Source: Rikenellaceae bacterium | GTDB lineage: Bacteria > Bacteroidota > Bacteroidia > Bacteroidales > Rikenellaceae | Assembly: GCA_902363575.1 (NCBI GenBank) | Contig: CABJAJ010000002.1 | Coordinates: 248,001 to 312,000, forward strand | Direction: 5' to 3' | DNA length: 64,000 nt | Shown here: positions 34,150 to 45,158 of the stretch, piece by piece | How positions within the stretch are numbered: the stretch's first letter is position 1 | Layout of the letters: the number at the start of each line of letters is the position of its first letter | Position numbers and translations under genes: made by a program | Notes under the pieces: generated by a model | Told to the model about the DNA's origin: nothing | The model's input: only the letters and a program-made list of their open reading frames with translations | Database searches by the model: none

Positions 34150-35769
34150 CTATTTTTCCGGCGAAAGCAGTGCGGTTCCCTCGGTTTCCCACGCACTGAG
34201 CAGCCGAAGAGCTTCGTCGATGTAGGGGTTTCCGGTTTCATTGACCGTGCGATAGAACGCCTCCGTGCCGAAGAGTTTCTGCCCGATGATGGCCCGGAGC
34301 TGGCGGACGATCAGCCCGCGGGAAAGGGAGAATTGCTCTTCGTCGCAGGGGATGCCGCGCTCGGCAGCCAGCGCGGTAAGCTCTCCGAGCATGGCGGACG
34401 AGGGCTCGAACTCCGCCAGATAGCGATCGAAATCGGGATATTCCGCAGCGAGCCGGTCGCGCTCGGCAGCCAGGTAATCGACGACATATTCATTGAGCAC
34501 GCCGCCGTAGCTGAGCCGGATGAGGTAATCGCTTACGCCTGCCGTATCGGGTTCGACGATCCGGTCGGGCGTGATGCCTCCCGCGCCATAGACGGTGCGG
34601 CCCGTGCGGAGGGTGGTAAAAGCGGGTGCGGAAGCGTTGAGGCTGTCCTGCCGCTCGCGTGTCATGCGCTGCAGGTGGGCGGCATAGTATTCGTCTCCTT
34701 TGCCGTTCTCGTACGGACGCTGGATCACGCGGCCCGTGGGGGTGTGGTACCGGGCAATGGTGATGCGCACGGCCGAGCCGTCGGCCAGTGCGATCTGTCG
34801 CTGTACGAGTCCTTTGCCGAAAGTGGGGCGGCCGACCACCACGGCCCGGTCCCAGTCCTGGAGCGCACCGGCCACGATCTCGCTCGAGGAGGCCGAGGCA
34901 TCGTCAACGAGCACCACCACGGGTTTTTCGGCATAGGGGCCGGTGCGCCGGGCGGTGAATACGGCCGGAGACACGGAACGACCCTCCGTCGAAACGATCT
35001 TTGCGTCGGCGGGCAGGAAGAATTCGGCCATCCCGATCGCCTGCTCGAACAGCCCGCCGCCGTTGCCCCTTAGGTCGAGAATCAGGGCGCCGACGGGTTG
35101 CAGTCTGTGGTAAGCGTTACGGAACTCCTCCATCGTCGTGCGGCCGAACCGGTTTACTTTGATGTAGCCCACGCTGTCGCCGATACGATAGGCGGCATCG
35201 ATCGTGTTGAGCGGTATTTTATCACGCAGGATGCGGAATGCGAGCGGCTCCTTCTCTCCCCGGCGAACCACCCGCACCGCGACCGGCGTGCCGTTCTTGC
35301 CGCGAAGCAGTTTGGGCACCTCGATCCGTTTGATTCCCACGGCGTTATGGCCGTCGATTTCGACGATCCGGTCGTTGGGGCGCAGGCCGACGGTCTCGGC
35401 AGGTCCTCCGGCAATGGTGTTCACCACGATCAGGGTGTCGCGCAGCAGGTTGAACTCAATCCCGATGCCACTGAACTCCCCGTCGAAGCTCTCGCGCACC
35501 TGCGTCATCTCCTCCGCATCGATATAGGCCGAATGGGGATCCAGCTCGGCCAGCATGCTGCGGATGGCGCTCTCGACCAGCGGGGTCATCTCCACCTCAT
35601 CGACGTACAGGGCATCGAGCGCCTGGTAAACCTGGTTGAGTTTCACCATTTGGCGCGTGTCGTCGTCGCCCGGGACGACGGCCGCGAGCGACAGCGGCCA
35701 CAAGGCCACCCATGCAAAAAGAAAAATTGAACCTATCTGTTTCATTCCAAGCATCCCGAAATCGATCAT
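34150..35769 (-). CDS. S41 family C-terminal processing peptidase
   Basis: 539-residue exported serine protease. An N-terminal hydrophobic signal ([21 protein letters not shown]) is followed by a helical region, a PDZ domain ([21 protein letters not shown] ... [13 protein letters not shown]) and the S41 catalytic domain with [28 protein letters not shown] (nucleophile Ser) and [13 protein letters not shown] (Lys). ATG 35769 overlaps the hisS stop (ATGA); an internal ATG at 35745 would start directly at the signal peptide. Likely a periplasmic Ctp/Prc-type processing or quality-control protease. Confidence 0.92.
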   Translation of the reverse strand: MIDFGMLGMKQIGSIFLFAWVALWPLSLAAVVPGDDDTRQMVKLNQVYQALDALYVDEVEMTPLVESAIRSMLAELDPHSAYIDAEEMTQVRESFDGEFSGIGIEFNLLRDTLIVVNTIAGGPAETVGLRPNDRIVEIDGHNAVGIKRIEVPKLLRGKNGTPVAVRVVRRGEKEPLAFRILRDKIPLNTIDAAYRIGDSVGYIKVNRFGRTTMEEFRNAYHRLQPVGALILDLRGNGGGLFEQAIGMAEFFLPADAKIVSTEGRSVSPAVFTARRTGPYAEKPVVVLVDDASASSSEIVAGALQDWDRAVVVGRPTFGKGLVQRQIALADGSAVRITIARYHTPTGRVIQRPYENGKGDEYYAAHLQRMTRERQDSLNASAPAFTTLRTGRTVYGAGGITPDRIVEPDTAGVSDYLIRLSYGGVLNEYVVDYLAAERDRLAAEYPDFDRYLAEFEPSSAMLGELTALAAERGIPCDEEQFSLSRGLIVRQLRAIIGQKLFGTEAFYRTVNETGNPYIDEALRLLSAWETEGTALLSPEK

Positions 35770-37109
35770 CCGAGGCGATGCACGAGCTCCGCAAAAGGAA
35801 TTTTTTCCTGTTCTCCCGAGCGCATGTCTTTCAGCGTCACCATGCGGGTTGCAAGCTCGTCGCCGCCGACGATCGCCACAAAAGGGATGCCGCGCCGGTT
35901 GGCGTACTCCATCTGCTTCTTCATCTTGGCTTGTTCGGGATAAATCTCCGAGGCGATCCCCCGGTCGCGCACCGCACGGAGCAGCTCGAGCGAAGCACGC
36001 TCCTCCTCCCGGCCGAGGTTTACGAAGAGCAGCCGCGTGGTGAAGCCCACCTCTTCCGGGAAAAGCCCGAGACCGGTCATCACGTCGTAGATGCGGTCGG
36101 CACCGAACGAAATGCCCACGCCCGAAGTGTCGGGAAGTCCGAAGATGCCCGTGAGGTCGTCGTACCGGCCGCCTCCGCAGATGGAGCCGATGGCATAATC
36201 GAGGGCTTTGACCTCGAAAATGGCTCCGGTATAGTAGTTGAGTCCGCGGGCCAGCGACAGGTCGAGTTCCACGGGCAGGGCGCATCCGAGCCGCTCGACG
36301 GCCGCAAAGACGGTACGCATCTCCGCAATCCCTTTCATCCCGGTTTCGGATCCTCCGATGATTTGTTCCAGACGATCGAGTTTCTGCGCATTGTCGCCTT
36401 GCAGCTCGAGGATCGGTTGAAGTCGATCGATCGCTTCCGCGCCGATCCCCCGTTCGAGCAGTTCGGCCCGCACGTTGTCGATCCCCACCTTTTCGAGCTT
36501 GTCGATGGCCACCGTGATCTCAATCATCTTGTCCGCATGTCCGATCGTTTCGGCAATGCCGTACAGGATTTTACGGTTATTCATCTTAAGCGCAACACGA
36601 ATTCCGAGCTTGCGGAAAACCCGTTCCACGATCTCCACAAGCTCCACTTCGTGCAGCAGCGAGCGCGACCCGATCACATCGACGTCACACTGGTAAAACT
36701 CGCGGTAACGCCCTTTCTGGGGCCGGTCGGCCCGCCAGACGGGTTGAATCTGGTAACGCTTGAACGGAAAGACGATTTCGCCCTGATGCTGCACCACATA
36801 ACGGGCCAACGGCACCGTCAGGTCGTACCGCAGCCCTTTCTCGCAAATGCGCGAGGGGGTGCGCAGTGCGTCGTCGCTCAGCCCGGCGGCATAGTCCCCC
36901 GAATTGAGAATTTTGAACAGGAGCTTGTCCCCTTCGTCGCCGTATTTGCCCAGCAGCGTCGAAAGATTTTCCATTGCGGGCGTTTCGAGCGGTGCGAAGC
37001 CGAAGGTGCGGAACACCGCACGAACGGTATCGAAGATGTAATTGCGGCGCATCATCTCCTCGGGGGAGAAGTCGCGCGTGCCTTTGGGTATGGAGGGTTT
37101 CTGTGCCAT
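35766..37109 (-). CDS. hisS: Histidine-tRNA ligase
   Basis: 447-residue class II aminoacyl-tRNA synthetase. Motifs: [18 protein letters not shown] at the start, class II motif 2 region [27 protein letters not shown], the histidine-A motif [13 protein letters not shown] and motif 3 [13 protein letters not shown]...[12 protein letters not shown], then the anticodon-binding domain. Frame is open far upstream, but ATG 37109 is canonical and overlaps the stop of the preceding hypothetical gene (TAATG). Part of the ettA-hyp-hisS-S41 operon. Confidence 0.97.
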   Translation of the reverse strand: MAQKPSIPKGTRDFSPEEMMRRNYIFDTVRAVFRTFGFAPLETPAMENLSTLLGKYGDEGDKLLFKILNSGDYAAGLSDDALRTPSRICEKGLRYDLTVPLARYVVQHQGEIVFPFKRYQIQPVWRADRPQKGRYREFYQCDVDVIGSRSLLHEVELVEIVERVFRKLGIRVALKMNNRKILYGIAETIGHADKMIEITVAIDKLEKVGIDNVRAELLERGIGAEAIDRLQPILELQGDNAQKLDRLEQIIGGSETGMKGIAEMRTVFAAVERLGCALPVELDLSLARGLNYYTGAIFEVKALDYAIGSICGGGRYDDLTGIFGLPDTSGVGISFGADRIYDVMTGLGLFPEEVGFTTRLLFVNLGREEERASLELLRAVRDRGIASEIYPEQAKMKKQMEYANRRGIPFVAIVGGDELATRMVTLKDMRSGEQEKIPFAELVHRLG

Positions 37110-37612
37110 TATCGCATGTATTTTGCTTTCATTTGCAGGTATTGATCCCATGCCGCATCCGCTATGCCGGTCTCGGCGTCGCGCGACAGCTTGCGCCAGC
37201 GGGCCATTTCGCGGTCGAGCTCCTCGAACTGCCGTCCGAAAAAGAGGTCCAGGCAGCGATCCAGCCGTTGCCGCTGCGCCCGCGTCTCCCCGATCGTGTG
37301 GAGGTCGATCAGACGACCGGCCCGCCTGAACAGCAGAAACCGCCGTCGCAGGGCGGGAATCAGGTTGGCGACCGTGTAGCGGTATTCGCCCTTCGCCGTG
37401 CGATAGCACGAGAGGAACAGTCCGCGGTCGCTGCGCAGGTCGTGAACGCAGAGCGTAGGGGAGCACATCTGGTTGCGCTGCGCCACATCGGCATCCCGGT
37501 GCCACGGATAGGCGTCTATCGCACGACCGAACTCCTCCCGCAGCGTCGGGCCGCGGTCGGTGGTCACGTTGTCCGTGTCCTGCTCTTCCAGAATAAACAG
37601 TTCGTTTCCCAT
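37109..37612 (-). CDS. Conserved-position hypothetical protein between ettA and hisS
   Basis: 167 residues when started at ATG 37612 ([15 protein letters not shown]); an in-frame GTG at 37669, 3 bp after ettA, would add 19. Not recognised. No signal peptide or membrane segment. The protein is charged and Arg-rich, with an aromatic/basic middle ([39 protein letters not shown]) and a helical C-terminal third ([20 protein letters not shown]). Its stop overlaps the hisS start, so it is translationally coupled to a translation gene and lies downstream of another. A translation-related role is only a guess from position. Confidence 0.7.
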   Translation of the reverse strand: MGNELFILEEQDTDNVTTDRGPTLREEFGRAIDAYPWHRDADVAQRNQMCSPTLCVHDLRSDRGLFLSCYRTAKGEYRYTVANLIPALRRRFLLFRRAGRLIDLHTIGETRAQRQRLDRCLDLFFGRQFEELDREMARWRKLSRDAETGIADAAWDQYLQMKAKYMR

Positions 37613-37672
37613 CTGTCGGTTGGCTCGCCTTGCGATCCGGACGCACATCGTCGCCGGAGCGTCCGGCACAGG

Positions 37673-39346
<1,674 letters not shown>

Positions 39347-39413
39347 ATTTCGGTTTCGTTTTTTGCGTTGCTTTCTTGTTTGCAATCGCCGGGCGTTGCT
39401 GGCGCATTGTGCA

Positions 39414-39441
39414 AATTGTTTTGCAAAAGTACAAAACAATT
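39414..39441. promoter_or_regulatory. Perfect palindrome around the ettA -7 box (candidate operator)
   Basis: Ten-bp arms AATTGTTTTG (39414-39423) and CAAAACAATT (39432-39441) are exact inverted copies. The 8 bp between them, CAAAAGTA, are precisely the minus-strand -7 element. A dimeric regulator bound here would cover the promoter. It is AT-rich without a T-tail in the right place and sits before, not after, a gene, so a terminator is unlikely. Confidence 0.65.
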
Positions 39442-39454
39442 CCCAAACTCCAAC
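39424..39454 (-). promoter_or_regulatory. Promoter of the ettA-hisS-S41 operon
   Basis: Minus-strand -7 TACTTTTG (plus CAAAAGTA, 39424-39431), a perfect consensus, with -33 GTTG (plus CAAC, 39451-39454) at exactly 19 bp. The expected 5' leader is about 70 nt. Confidence 0.65.
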
Positions 39455-39628
39455 CGCGCGACGGCTCTCCGTAACGAAAGATTGCCGCAAAGTCGAATGC
39501 CGTTTCTTTCCGTCCGCGCCGCACCGCATAGCCCATCGTGCCGCATGCCGAACGGACTTATCCGTATTTCCTATGGCCCGATAGAAACAATCAATGGGTT
39601 TTACGGACAGACGAACCGAATTTTTGCG

Positions 39629-39636
39629 TACTTTTG
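39629..39636 (+). promoter_or_regulatory. -7 element of the rubrerythrin gene
   Basis: TACTTTTG matches TAnnTTTG exactly, 34 bp before the ATG at 39670. No matching TTTG is found at the usual 19-20 bp upstream, so the -33 side is poor. Confidence 0.5.
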
Positions 39637-39669
39637 TCGTCGGCAAACAACATGTAAAACAATACGACA

Positions 39670-40245
39670 ATGAAAAGCATCAAAGGTACCCTCACCGAGC
39701 AAAATCTGCTCAAGGCTTTCGCCGGCGAGAGCCAGGCGCGCAGCCGCTACACTTTCTTTGCGAGCGTGGCCAAGAAAGAGGGCTACGAACAGATCGCCGG
39801 GGTCTTCATGGAGACCGCCGAGCAGGAGCGCGAACACGCCAAGCGGTTCTTCAAGTTCCTCGAAGGCGGCGACGCGACCATCACGGCATCCTATCCCGCC
39901 GGAAAAATCTCCACCACGCAGGACAACCTGCTCGCAGCGGCCATGGGCGAAAAGGAGGAATGGGACGTGCTCTATCCCGACTTCTCGAAAGTCGCCGACG
40001 AGGAGGGTTTCCCCGAAATCGCCGAGGCTTTCCGCCAGATCGCAACGGTCGAATCGGAACACGAGCGCCGCTACCTCAAACTGCTGAGCCGCCTTACCGA
40101 CGGCAACTTCTTCCACCGCGACGGCGAAATCTGGTGGCAGTGCCGCAACTGCGGTTACGTCTGCAAGGCGACCGACGCCCCGAAGGTCTGCCCCGCCTGC
40201 AAGCATCCCCAGGCCTATTTCGAGCCGAAGAAAGAGAATTATTAG
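39670..40245 (+). CDS. Rubrerythrin
   Basis: 191-residue peroxide-reducing di-iron protein of anaerobes. An N-terminal ferritin-like four-helix domain with ligand motifs (AGESQARSRYTFFA; ETAEQEREHAKRFF; ESEHERRY) is followed by a rubredoxin-like domain with CRNCGYVCKA and CPACKHPQAYF binding one Fe(Cys)4. All ligands are in place. It reduces H2O2 to water with electrons from NADH via rubredoxin-type carriers. It lies directly upstream of the hydrogenase maturation genes, but a terminator (40282) separates them. Confidence 0.95.
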   Translation: MKSIKGTLTEQNLLKAFAGESQARSRYTFFASVAKKEGYEQIAGVFMETAEQEREHAKRFFKFLEGGDATITASYPAGKISTTQDNLLAAAMGEKEEWDVLYPDFSKVADEEGFPEIAEAFRQIATVESEHERRYLKLLSRLTDGNFFHRDGEIWWQCRNCGYVCKATDAPKVCPACKHPQAYFEPKKENY

Positions 40246-40281
40246 GGTGTGCGGCCGTGCTGCCCGCATCCGCAAAGATGG

Positions 40282-40314
40282 ATCCGCATGTCCCTGGGGC
40301 GTGCGGATTTTTTT
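40282..40314 (+). terminator. Terminator of the rubrerythrin gene
   Basis: Stem ATCCGCA (40282-40288) / TGCGGAT (40302-40308) followed by seven T (40308-40314). An alternative upstream partner GCATCCGCA could compete with the left arm. Confidence 0.8.
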
Positions 40315-40524
40315 ATCGCACCGTCCTGCGACGCCCGCCGGTGAACTTGCTCCGCGAACGTGTCCGGCGCGCACAGCGGCCCCTCTCTTTCGTCCGCATC
40401 GGCAACCGGACTGCCCGGGGCGCGATCATCGCCAAAAGGAAGAGCCGCAGCGCTGTCCGGGAACCTCTCTCCGCGCCGCAGGCCGTCCCCGTCGCATGCG
40501 CGCCGAAAATGTCGGACGTTTTTT

Positions 40525-40556
40525 GTTGTTTATCCGCCGTTATTTCGGTATGTTTG
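40525..40556 (+). promoter_or_regulatory. Promoter of the hydEGF operon
   Basis: Perfect -7 TATGTTTG (40549-40556) with -33 GTTG (40525-40528) at 20 bp. The hydE ATG is at 40564, so the transcript would begin only a few bases before the start codon. Confidence 0.65.
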
Positions 40557-40563
40557 TAGTGAA

Positions 40564-41619
40564 ATGGAACAACTGGTCGATAAACTGCGCCGCGAGCGGA
40601 CGCTGCGGGCCGAAGAATACGCGCTTCTGCTGGAAAACGCCGCCGGGTCCGTGGGGGAGTATGCCGCCCGCGCAGCCCGCGAGGTGGCGGAGCAGCGATT
40701 CGGACGGGGCATTTTCGTCCGTGCGCTGATCGAGATCACCTCGTTCTGCCGCAACGACTGCTACTACTGCGGACTCAGGCGCAGCAACACGGAGCTGCCG
40801 CGGTACCGGCTGACGGAAGAGCAGATCATGGCCTGTTGCCGCACCGGTTACGAATCGGGATTCCGGACTTTCGTATTGCAGGGAGGCGAGGACGCCGCGC
40901 TGGACGACGGAAGGATCGAACGCCTCGTGAGCTCGCTCCGCAATGCGTTCCCCGACTGCGCCCTGACCCTCTCGCTCGGCGAGCGCAGCCGCGAAACCTA
41001 CCGGCGCTGGCGTGAGGCCGGCGCCGACCGCTACCTGCTGCGGCACGAAGCTGCCGATGCGTCCTGTTATGCCCGCCTGCATCCTGCGGCGATGTCGCAC
41101 GGCAGGCGCATGGGGTGCCTGCGGGCCCTCCGGGAGCTGGGCTACCAGACCGGCGCGGGCATGATGGCGGGTGCTCCGGGACAGACTACGCGGGATCTGG
41201 CGGCCGACCTGCTCTTTCTCGAACGTTTCCGCCCCGAGATGGTCGGCGTGGGCCCTTACCTCCCCCAGCGCGATACGCCGCTGGCCGGCGCGCCGGCGGG
41301 AAGCGTCGAACTGACGCTGATGCTGCTCTCGATCCTGCGGCTGATGCTGCCCGACGCCCTGATTCCCGCGACCACGGCGCTCGCGTCGCTGGTGCCCGAC
41401 GGACGGCAGCGGGGTATTCTGGCCGGTGCGAACGTGGTGATGCCCAACCTCTCGCCCCCCGCCGTGCGGGAACGCTATGCCATCTATGACGGCAAGCTGG
41501 CCCGCGACGCCGAGGCTGCCGAAGGGCTCCGGGAGCTGGATCGTCAGCTCGCGGCGATCGGCCGACACATCGACTTCGCCCGCGGGGATTTCCGGGCGGC
41601 ACGACACACGGACAACTAA
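40564..41619 (+). CDS. hydE: [FeFe] hydrogenase H-cluster radical SAM maturase HydE
   Basis: 351-residue radical SAM enzyme needed to build the di-iron subcluster of [FeFe] hydrogenase. The SAM-cluster motif is CRNDCYYCG (Cys62, Cys66, Cys69), followed by LRRSNTELPRYRL typical of HydE and the barrel motif LQGGEDAALDDGRI. Size matches HydE (about 350). BioB is excluded by lack of its 2Fe-2S ligands and by the neighbours hydG and hydF. Frame is open to 40360, but the promoter at 40549 and homology place the start at 40564. Confidence 0.95.
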   Translation: MEQLVDKLRRERTLRAEEYALLLENAAGSVGEYAARAAREVAEQRFGRGIFVRALIEITSFCRNDCYYCGLRRSNTELPRYRLTEEQIMACCRTGYESGFRTFVLQGGEDAALDDGRIERLVSSLRNAFPDCALTLSLGERSRETYRRWREAGADRYLLRHEAADASCYARLHPAAMSHGRRMGCLRALRELGYQTGAGMMAGAPGQTTRDLAADLLFLERFRPEMVGVGPYLPQRDTPLAGAPAGSVELTLMLLSILRLMLPDALIPATTALASLVPDGRQRGILAGANVVMPNLSPPAVRERYAIYDGKLARDAEAAEGLRELDRQLAAIGRHIDFARGDFRAARHTDN

Positions 41620-41631
41620 CACGAACCGAAT

Positions 41632-43047
41632 ATGTACGACAAACTATCGAAAAGGGCCGCGGAGTTCATCGACCACGACGAAATCGAACGGACGATGGCT
41701 TACGCCCGGGAAAACCGGCACGAGAGCGCCCTGATCGGTGCGATTCTCGACAAGGCCGAAGCGGCCGGCGGGCTGACCCATCGCGAGGCGGCCCTGCTGC
41801 TCGAATGTGCCGACGAGGCGCTCAACGAGCGCATTTATGCGCTGGCGCGGCGCATCAAGGAGCGCATCTACGGCAACCGCATCGTGCTGTTCGCGCCCAT
41901 CTATCTCTCGAATTTCTGCGTCAACGGGTGTACCTACTGTCCCTACCATGCGGCCAACCGCACGATGCTGCGACGGCAGCTCACGCAGGAGCAGATCGAG
42001 CACGAAGTCGTCGCCCTGCAGGATATGGGGCACAAACGACTGGCGCTCGAGGCGGGCGAGCATCCGCTCAACTCGATCGACTACATCCTGGAGAGCATCC
42101 GCACGATCTACGGCATCCGCCACCGCAACGGCGCCATCCGTCGCGTGAACGTAAACATCGCCGCCACGACGGTCGAAAACTACCGCCGGCTGGCCGACGC
42201 GGGCATCGGCACGTATATCCTGTTCCAGGAGACCTACCACAGCGAAAACTACCGGAGGCTGCACCCCTACGGGCCCAAGAGCGACTATGCCTGGCATACC
42301 GAGGCGATGGATCGGGCGATGGAAGGGGGCATCGACGATGTAGGCATCGGCGTGCTGTTCGGCCTGAGCAACTACCTCTATGATTTCACCGGGCTGATGA
42401 TGCACGCCGAGCACCTCGAAGCGGCCTGCGGCGTGGGTCCCCACACCATCAGCGTGCCGCGCATCTGCCCGGCCGACGACATCGACCCCGCTGCGTTCGC
42501 CGACGCGCTGCCCGACGCGCTGTTCCGCAAAATCGTGGCCGTCATCCGCATCGCCGTGCCCTATACGGGCATGATTATCTCGACGCGCGAATCGCCCGCC
42601 ATGCGCCGCGAGGTGCTCCGTCTGGGCATTTCGCAGATCAGCGGCGGCTCCAACACCTCCGTCGGCGGCTACGACGACTCCGACCACGGAGAGGAGGACA
42701 CGGCGCAGTTCGACGTGAGCGACCGCCGTACCCTCGACCAGGTCGTGGCATGGCTGCTCGACCTGGGTTACGTTCCGAGTTTCTGCACGGCCTGCTACCG
42801 GCTCGGGCGCACGGGCGACCGATTCATGTCGCTCGTCAAACAGGGACGCATCGCCGACTGTTGCGGCCCCAACGCCCTGCTGACGCTCAGCGAATACCTC
42901 GCCGACTACGCCTCGCCCGAAACCCGCGCCAAAGGCGAACGGATAATCGCGGAACAGGCCGAGTGCGTACCCGACGTCAGGGTACGGGCACGGCTCCGCG
43001 AATACCTCGGGAAGATCGGCGACGGCGGACGCGACTTCAGATTCTAA
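41632..43047 (+). CDS. hydG: [FeFe] hydrogenase H-cluster radical SAM maturase HydG
   Basis: 471-residue tyrosine lyase that makes the CO and cyanide ligands of the H-cluster. The SAM-cluster motif is CVNGCTYCPYH (Cys96, Cys100, Cys103), and the C-terminal auxiliary-cluster motif begins SFCTACYRLGRTGDRF and continues to a later Cys in RIADCCGP, which separates HydG from ThiH. NISGGSNTSVGGY-like residues (SGGSNTSVGGYDD) lie before it. It is 12 bp after hydE and 10 bp before hydF. Confidence 0.96.
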   Translation: MYDKLSKRAAEFIDHDEIERTMAYARENRHESALIGAILDKAEAAGGLTHREAALLLECADEALNERIYALARRIKERIYGNRIVLFAPIYLSNFCVNGCTYCPYHAANRTMLRRQLTQEQIEHEVVALQDMGHKRLALEAGEHPLNSIDYILESIRTIYGIRHRNGAIRRVNVNIAATTVENYRRLADAGIGTYILFQETYHSENYRRLHPYGPKSDYAWHTEAMDRAMEGGIDDVGIGVLFGLSNYLYDFTGLMMHAEHLEAACGVGPHTISVPRICPADDIDPAAFADALPDALFRKIVAVIRIAVPYTGMIISTRESPAMRREVLRLGISQISGGSNTSVGGYDDSDHGEEDTAQFDVSDRRTLDQVVAWLLDLGYVPSFCTACYRLGRTGDRFMSLVKQGRIADCCGPNALLTLSEYLADYASPETRAKGERIIAEQAECVPDVRVRARLREYLGKIGDGGRDFRF

Positions 43048-43057
43048 ACCCTGCGCC

Positions 43058-44260
43058 ATGGAAACCACGCCATCCGCCAACCGGCTCCATATCGGCATTT
43101 TCGGGCGCTGCAACAGCGGCAAGTCTTCGCTGCTCAATACCCTTGCGGAACAGCAAACCGCGCTCGTTTCGCAAACCCCCGGCACGACGACCGACCCGGT
43201 CGTCAAGTCGATGGAGTGGCCAGGGATCGGCGCCGTCGTCGTGACCGATACGGCCGGATTCGACGACGACAGCGAACTGGGCGCGCTGCGCCTCGCACAA
43301 ACCGTGCGTGCCGCCGAGCGGTGCGACGTGGCCCTAATCGTCTGCTCCGATGCGGACTGCGGACTCGAAGCGGAGTGGGCCGCCCGTTTCCGGGAACGGG
43401 GCGTACCCGTTGTCGCGGTTCTCGGACGGTGCGACCGGATTCGGGACGTGCCGGGCGCTGTCGCCTCGGTCGCCCGGGAGCTCGGCGTGCAGCCGGTCGC
43501 CGTCAGCGCAAGAACCGGAGCGGGAATCGCATCGCTTCGGGCTGCGGTGGCCGCCGCGGTCGGCGAGGGGGACGATGCCACGATCACGGGCGACCTCGTG
43601 ACCGAAGGGGATGTGGTGCTGCTCGTCATGCCGCAGGACAGCGCAGCTCCGAAGGGGCGGCTGATTCTGCCGCAGGTGCAAACCCTGCGCGAACTGCTCG
43701 ACAAGGGGTGCATGGTCGTCTGCTGTACCCCCGACGGCATGCAGCGATGCCTGCGCAGCCTGAGCGCGCCGCCCAAACTCGTGGTCACCGACTCACAGGC
43801 TTTTGCGGCCGTGAGCGCCATGACCCCGGCCGGGAGCCTGCTGACCTCTTTTTCGGTGCTCTTCGCCGGGTACAAGGGGGATATCGGCCTCTTCGTCGAA
43901 GGGGCCGCCGCGATCGATGCTCTCGACAACATGTCGCGCGTACTCATCGCGGAGGCCTGTACGCACGCACCCGCCAGGGAGGACATCGGACGGGTGAAGC
44001 TGCCGCGCCTGCTGCGGGCCAAAGCCGGAGCGGAGCTGCGGATCGACACGGTGGCCGGAGGGGACTTTCCCGAGGACCTGACCCCTTACGATCTGGTGAT
44101 CCATTGCGGCGGCTGCATGTTCAACCGTCGCCATGTGCTCGCGCGTGTCGGCAGAGCGGCGGCGCAGGGGGTGCCCGTGACGAATTACGGCATCGCGATC
44201 GCCGCACTCACGGGCATACTCGACCGCGTCGTCTATCCCGGCAAGAGAATGGATTTGTGA
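43058..44260 (+). CDS. hydF: [FeFe] hydrogenase H-cluster maturation GTPase HydF
   Basis: 400-residue scaffold that carries the di-iron precursor to HydA. The N-terminal GTPase domain has P-loop GRCNSGKSSLLN (16-27), switch residues GTTTDPV and DTAGFDDD. A middle dimerisation domain follows, and the C-terminal cluster site uses Cys/His in EACTHAPARED and HCGGCMFN. Full length. All three maturases HydE, HydG and HydF are therefore adjacent and intact. Confidence 0.96.
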   Translation: METTPSANRLHIGIFGRCNSGKSSLLNTLAEQQTALVSQTPGTTTDPVVKSMEWPGIGAVVVTDTAGFDDDSELGALRLAQTVRAAERCDVALIVCSDADCGLEAEWAARFRERGVPVVAVLGRCDRIRDVPGAVASVARELGVQPVAVSARTGAGIASLRAAVAAAVGEGDDATITGDLVTEGDVVLLVMPQDSAAPKGRLILPQVQTLRELLDKGCMVVCCTPDGMQRCLRSLSAPPKLVVTDSQAFAAVSAMTPAGSLLTSFSVLFAGYKGDIGLFVEGAAAIDALDNMSRVLIAEACTHAPAREDIGRVKLPRLLRAKAGAELRIDTVAGGDFPEDLTPYDLVIHCGGCMFNRRHVLARVGRAAAQGVPVTNYGIAIAALTGILDRVVYPGKRMDL

Positions 44261-44285
44261 TTTCCCCTGAATTTTCGTAATTTTC
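44254..44285 (+). promoter_or_regulatory. Promoter of the hydrogenase-associated signalling block
   Basis: -33 TTTG (44254-44257), overlapping the end of hydF, a 20-bp spacer and TAATTTTC (44278-44285, one mismatch). It is 48 bp upstream of the first DRTGG gene and may let this block be expressed apart from hydEGF. Confidence 0.5.
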
Positions 44286-44333
44286 CCGTCCGGGCCGGAC
44301 GTGCCGGCTGCAAACGCATCAAAAACGACCCTT

Positions 44334-44678
44334 ATGAAGATAAAACGCATCATGGAGCTTACTGCGGCGGCATGTTCCTGCGGCGATGCCGACGCGCCGC
44401 AGGAGATACGCTACGGCTTTGCGGCCGACCTGATGAGCGACGTGCTGAAGATCGAGACCGACGAGCTGCTGCTTGTGACGGGACTGTGCAACATCCAGAC
44501 AATCCGCACAGCCGAAATTTCCGATCTGAAGAGCATCCTCTTCGTGCGCGACAAAAAGGCGACTCCCGAAATGATCGCGCTGGCCGAACAGAACGGCATC
44601 GTACTGCTCGAATCGCCCTACTCGATGTTTCGGGCCGTGGGTCAGCTCGCACGGGCCGGCATCGAGCCGATTTTCTGA
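44334..44678 (+). CDS. DRTGG domain protein (first copy)
   Basis: 114-residue cytoplasmic protein with one DRTGG domain: FAADLMSDVLKIETDELLL, VTGLCNIQTIRTAEI and ATPEMIALAEQNGIVLLES match the fold found next to CBS domains and in phosphotransacetylase N-termini. DRTGG domains are thought to bind ligands or mediate regulation; none is characterised in hydrogenase clusters to my knowledge. A Cys pair, ACSC, lies near the N-terminus. Start at ATG 44334. It opens the six-gene block between hydF and the catalytic hydrogenase genes. Confidence 0.8.
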   Translation: MKIKRIMELTAAACSCGDADAPQEIRYGFAADLMSDVLKIETDELLLVTGLCNIQTIRTAEISDLKSILFVRDKKATPEMIALAEQNGIVLLESPYSMFRAVGQLARAGIEPIF

Positions 44679-44723
44679 GCAGGCGCGCGATGCGCTCCGT
44701 TTAACCCCTTCAACCGCAGAACG

Positions 44724-45158
44724 ATGAACCTGACATACCAGATCGAAGGCGGGGATTTCACCCGCGCAGGATACGTTTCGAGCCAGATCAAACGGGTGCT
44801 CAAGCAGCTCTCGCTCGATCCGCAGACCATCAAACGCATCGTGATCGCCCTCTACGAAGCCGAAGTCAATGTCGTGGCCCATGCCTGCCGGGGCATGGCC
44901 GACATCCGTATCGAACCCGACCGCATCGTGGTCAGGCTGGAGGACGAGGGGCCCGGAATTCCCGATATTGCACAGGCGATGCAGGAGGGGTATTCGACCG
45001 CTTCGGAACGGGTGCGCGAGATGGGTTTCGGCGCGGGCATGGGGTTGCCGAACATGAAGAAGAACGTCGATGAACTGGACATAAGCAGCGTCGTGGGCCA
45101 GGGAACCACCATCACGATGACCACGTTTTTTGCGGATGGGAAAGGGGGCGCGCAATGA
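44724..45158 (+). CDS. GHKL ATP-binding protein (RsbW/anti-sigma-like)
   Basis: 144-residue single-domain HATPase_c protein. The N-box IALYEAEVNVVAHA, G1 box EDEGPGIPD and G2 box GFGAGMGLPNM are clear, as in RsbW / SpoIIAB serine kinases of partner-switching systems. No histidine-phosphorylation domain or membrane part. Its stop overlaps the start of the HydA-like gene (ATGA), implying coupled production and perhaps a complex. Whether it phosphorylates a protein is unknown. Confidence 0.85.
   Translation: MNLTYQIEGGDFTRAGYVSSQIKRVLKQLSLDPQTIKRIVIALYEAEVNVVAHACRGMADIRIEPDRIVVRLEDEGPGIPDIAQAMQEGYSTASERVREMGFGAGMGLPNMKKNVDELDISSVVGQGTTITMTTFFADGKGGAQ

Larger units (their letters stand above)
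39347..39669. other. Divergent intergenic region ettA / rubrerythrin
   Basis: 323 bp without a gene. It holds the ettA promoter with its palindrome (39414-39454) and the rubrerythrin -7 box (39629-39636). The 170 bp between them show no convincing structure. Confidence 0.8.
40246..40563 (+). other. Intergenic region rubrerythrin - hydE
   Basis: 318 bp without a gene: the rubrerythrin terminator at 40282-40314, a GC-rich stretch with no visible structure, then the hydE promoter at 40525-40556. Frames through it are short extensions only. Confidence 0.75.

Noticed and set aside
44254..44275. TTGTGA near the promoter of the signalling block as a second Rex site
   Set aside because: Only a half-site; the second arm TCACAA is missing.
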